DNA of 7,894 nt from Hyphomicrobiales bacterium. Its GTDB lineage: Bacteria > Pseudomonadota > Alphaproteobacteria > Rhizobiales > Aestuariivirgaceae. The notes beneath the pieces are model-generated. The model was not told the DNA's origin, did not search any database, and was given only the letters and a program-made list of their open reading frames with translations. Location of the stretch: contig JANYGE010000447.1 of assembly GCA_025362535.1 (NCBI GenBank), positions 1 to 7,894 on the forward strand. Reading direction: 5' to 3'. Within the stretch, counting starts at the first letter, position 1; every line of letters starts with the position of its first letter. The translations under genes and the position numbers were made by a program. Of this stretch, positions 5,497 through 7,894 are shown piece after piece.

Positions 5497-5511
5497 GAAC
5501 ATAACAAGAAC
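5497..5511 (+). promoter_or_regulatory. Perfect LexA-type SOS box upstream of ssb (GAAC-N7-GAAC)
   Basis: gaacataacaagaac matches the alphaproteobacterial LexA consensus at all 8 fixed bases, 73 bp before the ssb start. A possible promoter with TTGTTT (5477-5482) and CATAAC (5500-5505) at 17-bp spacing would overlap the box, which fits repression, although its -35 would lie in the T-tract of the preceding terminator. The box is seen; LexA control is inferred. Confidence 0.82.
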
Positions 5512-5584
5512 TGTGGACGGTGTGAAGCCAGACCGTGCGCTTGGTAGAGAAATGGACTAGGAAGGTTCAAACGGGAGTATTATT

Positions 5585-6073
5585 ATGGCAGGTTCGGTCA
5601 ATAAGGTGATTTTGGTGGGCAATTTGGGCAAGGACCCTGAAGTGCGCCACACGCAGGATGGCAAGCCGATTGTGAATCTCACAATCGCCACATCAGAAAA
5701 TTGGCGGGATAAATCGTCAGGTGAGCGCAAGGAAAAAACCGAGTGGCACCGCGTTGTAATTTTCAATGAAGGCATTGCCAAAGTGGCTGAGCAATATTTG
5801 AAGAAAGGTTCTTCGGTCTATATTGAAGGCTCGCTGCAAACGCGCAAATGGACTGATAAGGATGGTGTTGAGAAATATACCACCGAAGTGGTGTTGCAGA
5901 ATTTCAACGGCAACCTGACCATGCTGGGCAGCAAGCCTGGTGGTGGCGATTCATCGGGAAGCAGCTATGGCGGCGGTGATGAGTTTGGCTCATCGAGCCC
6001 GATGGAGCGCCCGCGTGCTGCGGCAAAGCCTGCAAGTTTCAATCGTGACTTGGATGATGAAGTTCCGTTTTGA
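5585..6073 (+). CDS. ssb: Single-stranded DNA-binding protein SSB
   Basis: SSB coats single-stranded DNA as a tetramer and recruits replication and repair enzymes, including RecQ, through its acidic tail. The 162-aa protein opens with [20 protein letters not shown] and has a complete OB fold at about 4-113, with the usual tryptophans near 40, 54 and 89 (ENW, TEWHRV, RKWTD). A Gly/Ser/Pro-rich linker (about 117-150) ends in the interaction tip DLDDEVPF (155-162), close to the classic DDDIPF form. Length is typical. GGGAG 7 bases before the ATG supports the start. A perfect LexA-type box upstream points to SOS induction. The stop codon overlaps the ribosome site of the next gene, so the two are probably co-transcribed and translationally coupled. 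Confidence 0.98.
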   Translation: MAGSVNKVILVGNLGKDPEVRHTQDGKPIVNLTIATSENWRDKSSGERKEKTEWHRVVIFNEGIAKVAEQYLKKGSSVYIEGSLQTRKWTDKDGVEKYTTEVVLQNFNGNLTMLGSKPGGGDSSGSSYGGGDEFGSSSPMERPRAAAKPASFNRDLDDEVPF

Positions 6074-6084
6074 GGACTAGCGCC

Positions 6085-7125
6085 GTGATTCGCTTTGTTG
6101 CTTCACTTCTATTGGTTGCGTTCACCAGCGTGGCCTTTGCTGATGACGCTTACCTTGATGACCGCAGCACTGCGGCAAATGTGGTTAGATCGCTTTATAA
6201 TGCGATCAATCTGCATGAATATGCGCGGGCTTATGATTATTTCACAACTCCGCCCGCGAAGGATTATGCCGCCTATGAAAAGGGCTTTGCCGATACAGCG
6301 CGCGTTGATGTGATTACTGGTGAAGTTTTTTCGGATGCTGGGGCAGGCTCAGTTTACTATTCGGTGCCAACTGCGATTAAAGCCACGGATAGTAAAGGCA
6401 ACGCCAAATATTTTTCGGGGTGTTACACGGTTCGGGCGGTGAATGGTGCCATTCAAGAGCCGCCATTTCGGCCTTTGCATATTGACAAGGGCGCTCTGAA
6501 ACCTGCGAAGGCGGATGATTATTCGGCGAGCTTTTTGCCAAAATGTGGCGATGGCGAGAGTGTCGATCCTGTTGCGGACGCGTCGATTGAAAAAGCCAAG
6601 GCCATGTTTGTGGCGGGCCAGCAGGGGCTGTGCGATAAGGTTGAAGATACGCGCGGCGGCATCAATGAGCCCGAGGTTTATAAGTTCCGTTACAAGGATG
6701 AAGGGGCAGCAGCCGAAGACCCTGAGCGCGTGGTAACGGTTTTTGCATTTAACTGCTCGTTGTTTGCTTACAATGAGTCGACGGTTTACTATATGCATGA
6801 CGATGGGCGCGGCATGCATTTGCTCAGCTTTGCTGAACCGCATTTGGTCATCACGCATCCCAAGGGTGACGATGAAGGCAAGGTCTTGCAATCGATGAAG
6901 GTGGAGGGCTTTACCTCGTCCACTGAGCTTATCAATTCAGAAGTGGATGAAAAGTCTCAAACAATCTCATCATTTAGCAAATGGCGTGGGATTGGTGATG
7001 CATCATCGAATGGCATTTGGAAGTTTGACCATGGTGACTTTGTGCTGATGAGCTATCAAGCTGATCCGACTTATAATGAGGAAATGGACCCGATTGATGT
7101 GATTGTGGATGGGAAAGTTAAGTAG
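6085..7125 (+). CDS. Exported protein, NTF2-like N-terminal region and DUF1176-like C-terminal region
   Basis: From the GTG at 6085 the product is 346 aa with a clear signal peptide (MIRFVASLLLVAFTSVAFA, cleaved before DD). This GTG is chosen over a TTG at 6070 because GAGGA lies 8 bases upstream and the signal peptide then begins properly. Residues about 25-135 (VVRSLYNAINLHEYARAYDYF...) look like an NTF2/SnoaL-type cone fold. The C-terminal part, about 190-345, resembles DUF1176, with the hallmark KWRGIGD at 299-305 followed by IWKFDHGDFVL. Cysteines at 113, 154, 183 and 224 could form two periplasmic disulfides. Its ribosome site overlaps the ssb stop, so it is probably co-transcribed with ssb despite having no evident repair role. 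Both domain assignments rest on motif memory and are tentative; function is unknown. Confidence 0.85.
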   Translation: MIRFVASLLLVAFTSVAFADDAYLDDRSTAANVVRSLYNAINLHEYARAYDYFTTPPAKDYAAYEKGFADTARVDVITGEVFSDAGAGSVYYSVPTAIKATDSKGNAKYFSGCYTVRAVNGAIQEPPFRPLHIDKGALKPAKADDYSASFLPKCGDGESVDPVADASIEKAKAMFVAGQQGLCDKVEDTRGGINEPEVYKFRYKDEGAAAEDPERVVTVFAFNCSLFAYNESTVYYMHDDGRGMHLLSFAEPHLVITHPKGDDEGKVLQSMKVEGFTSSTELINSEVDEKSQTISSFSKWRGIGDASSNGIWKFDHGDFVLMSYQADPTYNEEMDPIDVIVDGKVK

Positions 7126-7154
7126 CGGACATAATTTGCCCACATTTAAGCGAT

Positions 7155-7169
7155 TGTTGCACTGCAACA
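7155..7169. promoter_or_regulatory. Perfect 15-bp dyad (TGTTGCA-C-TGCAACA) next to a -10-like element
   Basis: The arms are 7 bases with a single central base, which cannot form an RNA hairpin, so a protein-binding site is more likely than a transcript structure. CATAAT (7168-7173, 5 of 6 to the -10 consensus) overlaps its right edge, and the start of the 114-aa gene is 18 bp beyond the dyad. A repressor operator is a reasonable guess; no regulator can be named. The -35 at 17-bp spacing (TTTAAG, 7145-7150) is weak. Confidence 0.5.
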
Positions 7170-7187
7170 TAATCATTTGAGGCCAAA

Positions 7188-7532
7188 ATGAATCACCTGA
7201 AATCTGCTTTGGTAGCGGCTGCGCTGTTTATCTCGTTTGTCTCCACTGGTTTTGCCGGGGATGCGCTCAGCAAGGCCGAGCTGCAACACCTGGCACCGGG
7301 GCGCTATGTTGTCACCCTTTACAACACCATAAGCATGACTGTGACGATGAAGCCCAATGGCACGGTGTCTGGTTCAACAGCGAGTGAAAAAGATTCCGGA
7401 ACTTGGAATCTTTCGGGCAATCGTTTGTGCATTGCCTGGACCAAGTGGCTGGGTGGTCGGGCGCGTTGCTCTGGCCTTGTCAGCGATGCTGGAATTTACC
7501 GCGGTAATGGTTTTACATTCCGCCGTATTTAA
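7188..7532 (+). CDS. Small exported protein of 114 aa, unknown function
   Basis: The product has a signal peptide (MNHLKSALVAAALFISFVSTGFA, cleavage before GD) and a mature part of about 91 residues. It has a lipocalin-like small beta pattern: YVVTLYNTISMTVTMKPNGTVSG, then GTWNLSGNRLCIAWTKW, then C94 and a terminal YRGNGFTFRRI. C81 and C94 could form a disulfide. Proteins with this G-T-W...C-x-A-W...C layout occur as hypothetical periplasmic proteins in Rhizobiales; I cannot name the family with certainty. TTGAGG about 6 bases before the ATG supports the start. It follows the 346-aa exported protein by 62 bp, a gap carrying a strong dyad, so it may be separately regulated. No terminator is apparent after it. 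Confidence 0.82.
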   Translation: MNHLKSALVAAALFISFVSTGFAGDALSKAELQHLAPGRYVVTLYNTISMTVTMKPNGTVSGSTASEKDSGTWNLSGNRLCIAWTKWLGGRARCSGLVSDAGIYRGNGFTFRRI

Positions 7533-7556
7533 AGGCCTTAAAACCTGTTTCCTGCG

Positions 7557-7585
7557 TTGCTCGGGACACCCTAAAAGTCTAGTAT
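7557..7585 (+). promoter_or_regulatory. Possible gyrA promoter
   Basis: TTGCTC (7557-7562) and TAGTAT (7580-7585) are 17 bp apart, matching the sigma-70 consensus at 3 and 4 of 6, and lie 82 bp before the gyrA start. The rest of the 135-bp gap between the 114-aa gene and gyrA contains an AAGGCCTT palindrome and no clear hairpin terminator. Confidence 0.3.
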
Positions 7586-7667
7586 CTGGCGATGGTTTTA
7601 ATGCGATTCTCTAGGGCTCGCGGATTGGCCATATTGCTTAAATTCAGATAAAGGTTTCAGGGTCTCC

Positions 7668-7894
7668 GTGGCCGATAAAGATAATGATAAGGCGGGTCTG
7701 CCGCCAGCCAATCCACATGAAATTTCGCCCATTTCCATCGAAGAGGAAATGCGCCGGAGTTATCTCGATTATGCGATGAGTGTGATCGTCAGTCGAGCCT
7801 TGCCAGATGTGCGCGACGGCTTGAAGCCGGTGCACCGCCGCATTCTGTTCTCGATGAATGAGAATGGCTATGACTTCAATAAAGCTTACCGCAA
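7668..7894 (+). CDS. gyrA: DNA gyrase subunit A, first 75 codons (runs off the right edge)
   Basis: GyrA is the DNA-breaking and rejoining subunit of gyrase, which introduces negative supercoils with GyrB. From the GTG at 7668 the frame reads [20 protein letters not shown] and then the highly conserved block [20 protein letters not shown] (24-43), [20 protein letters not shown] (44-63) and NKAY (71-74). The N-terminal extension of about ten residues before the conserved part is longer than in E. coli. No ATG, GTG or TTG occurs in frame just upstream, and AGGG lies about 5 bases before the GTG, supporting it. The quinolone-resistance region and active-site tyrosine lie beyond the window. The order ssb to gyrA with small genes between is common in alphaproteobacteria. 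The identification is secure. Confidence 0.96.
   Translation, partial: MADKDNDKAGLPPANPHEISPISIEEEMRRSYLDYAMSVIVSRALPDVRDGLKPVHRRILFSMNENGYDFNKAYR

Noticed and set aside
6070..6084. TTG at 6070 as the start of the 346-aa exported protein
   Set aside because: It overlaps the ssb stop and uses the ribosome site as coding sequence; GTG 6085 has GAGGA at good distance and begins a normal signal peptide.
6349..6891. 180-codon minus-strand frame inside the 346-aa exported-protein gene
   Set aside because: Shadow of a well-supported gene with signal peptide and coupled ribosome site; the reverse product shows no known motif.
1..7894. Search for a defence system, mobile element, CRISPR array, tRNA or attachment site
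   Set aside because: No integrase, transposase, terminal inverted repeats, regularly spaced repeats or tRNA-like fold was found; most genes are housekeeping or small exported proteins.

Overview
The window looks like chromosomal DNA of an alphaproteobacterium, most likely from the Hyphomicrobiales (Rhizobiales) side. The main reasons are the UvrA, RecQ, SSB and GyrA protein types, the GcvA-like LysR regulator, several small secreted proteins of a rhizobial style, and two LexA-type boxes of the alphaproteobacterial form GAAC-N7-GAAC. Base composition is moderate (about half GC). I see no mobile element, tRNA, rRNA or CRISPR array.

Layout, left to right. (1) The 5' third of uvrA runs leftward off the window from 1048. 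(2) A divergent 118-bp gap carries a LexA-type box next to uvrA. (3) A rightward RecQ helicase gene has an unusual TTG start and appears to lack the winged-helix domain. (4) A 395-bp gap holds a very short ORF with a near-perfect Shine-Dalgarno sequence, two small hairpins and a strong rightward terminator, so it may encode a small RNA. (5) A leftward block, in transcription order, contains a GcvA-like LysR regulator, a YkgJ-type cysteine-cluster protein, a 91-aa secreted protein and a 68-aa secreted His/Met/Cys/Lys-rich peptide. (6) Divergent from the regulator is a 48-codon gene with its own terminator; a LysR-type dyad lies in the shared promoter region. (7) A rightward block contains ssb with a perfect LexA-type box, a 346-aa exported protein translationally coupled to ssb, a 114-aa exported protein, and the first 75 codons of gyrA.

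How the genes relate. uvrA, recQ, ssb and gyrA make this a DNA repair and topology neighbourhood. uvrA and ssb are divergent neighbours in many proteobacteria. Here about 4.5 kb separates them, and each keeps its own SOS-type box. The genes between them look like an accessory insertion whose functions are mostly unknown.

I do not see a clear new defence or biosynthetic system. The items most worth a second look are the short RecQ and its 5' end, the structured gap at 2673-3067, the LysR/48-codon divergent unit with a possibly leaderless regulator mRNA, and the dyads in front of the small secreted-protein genes.
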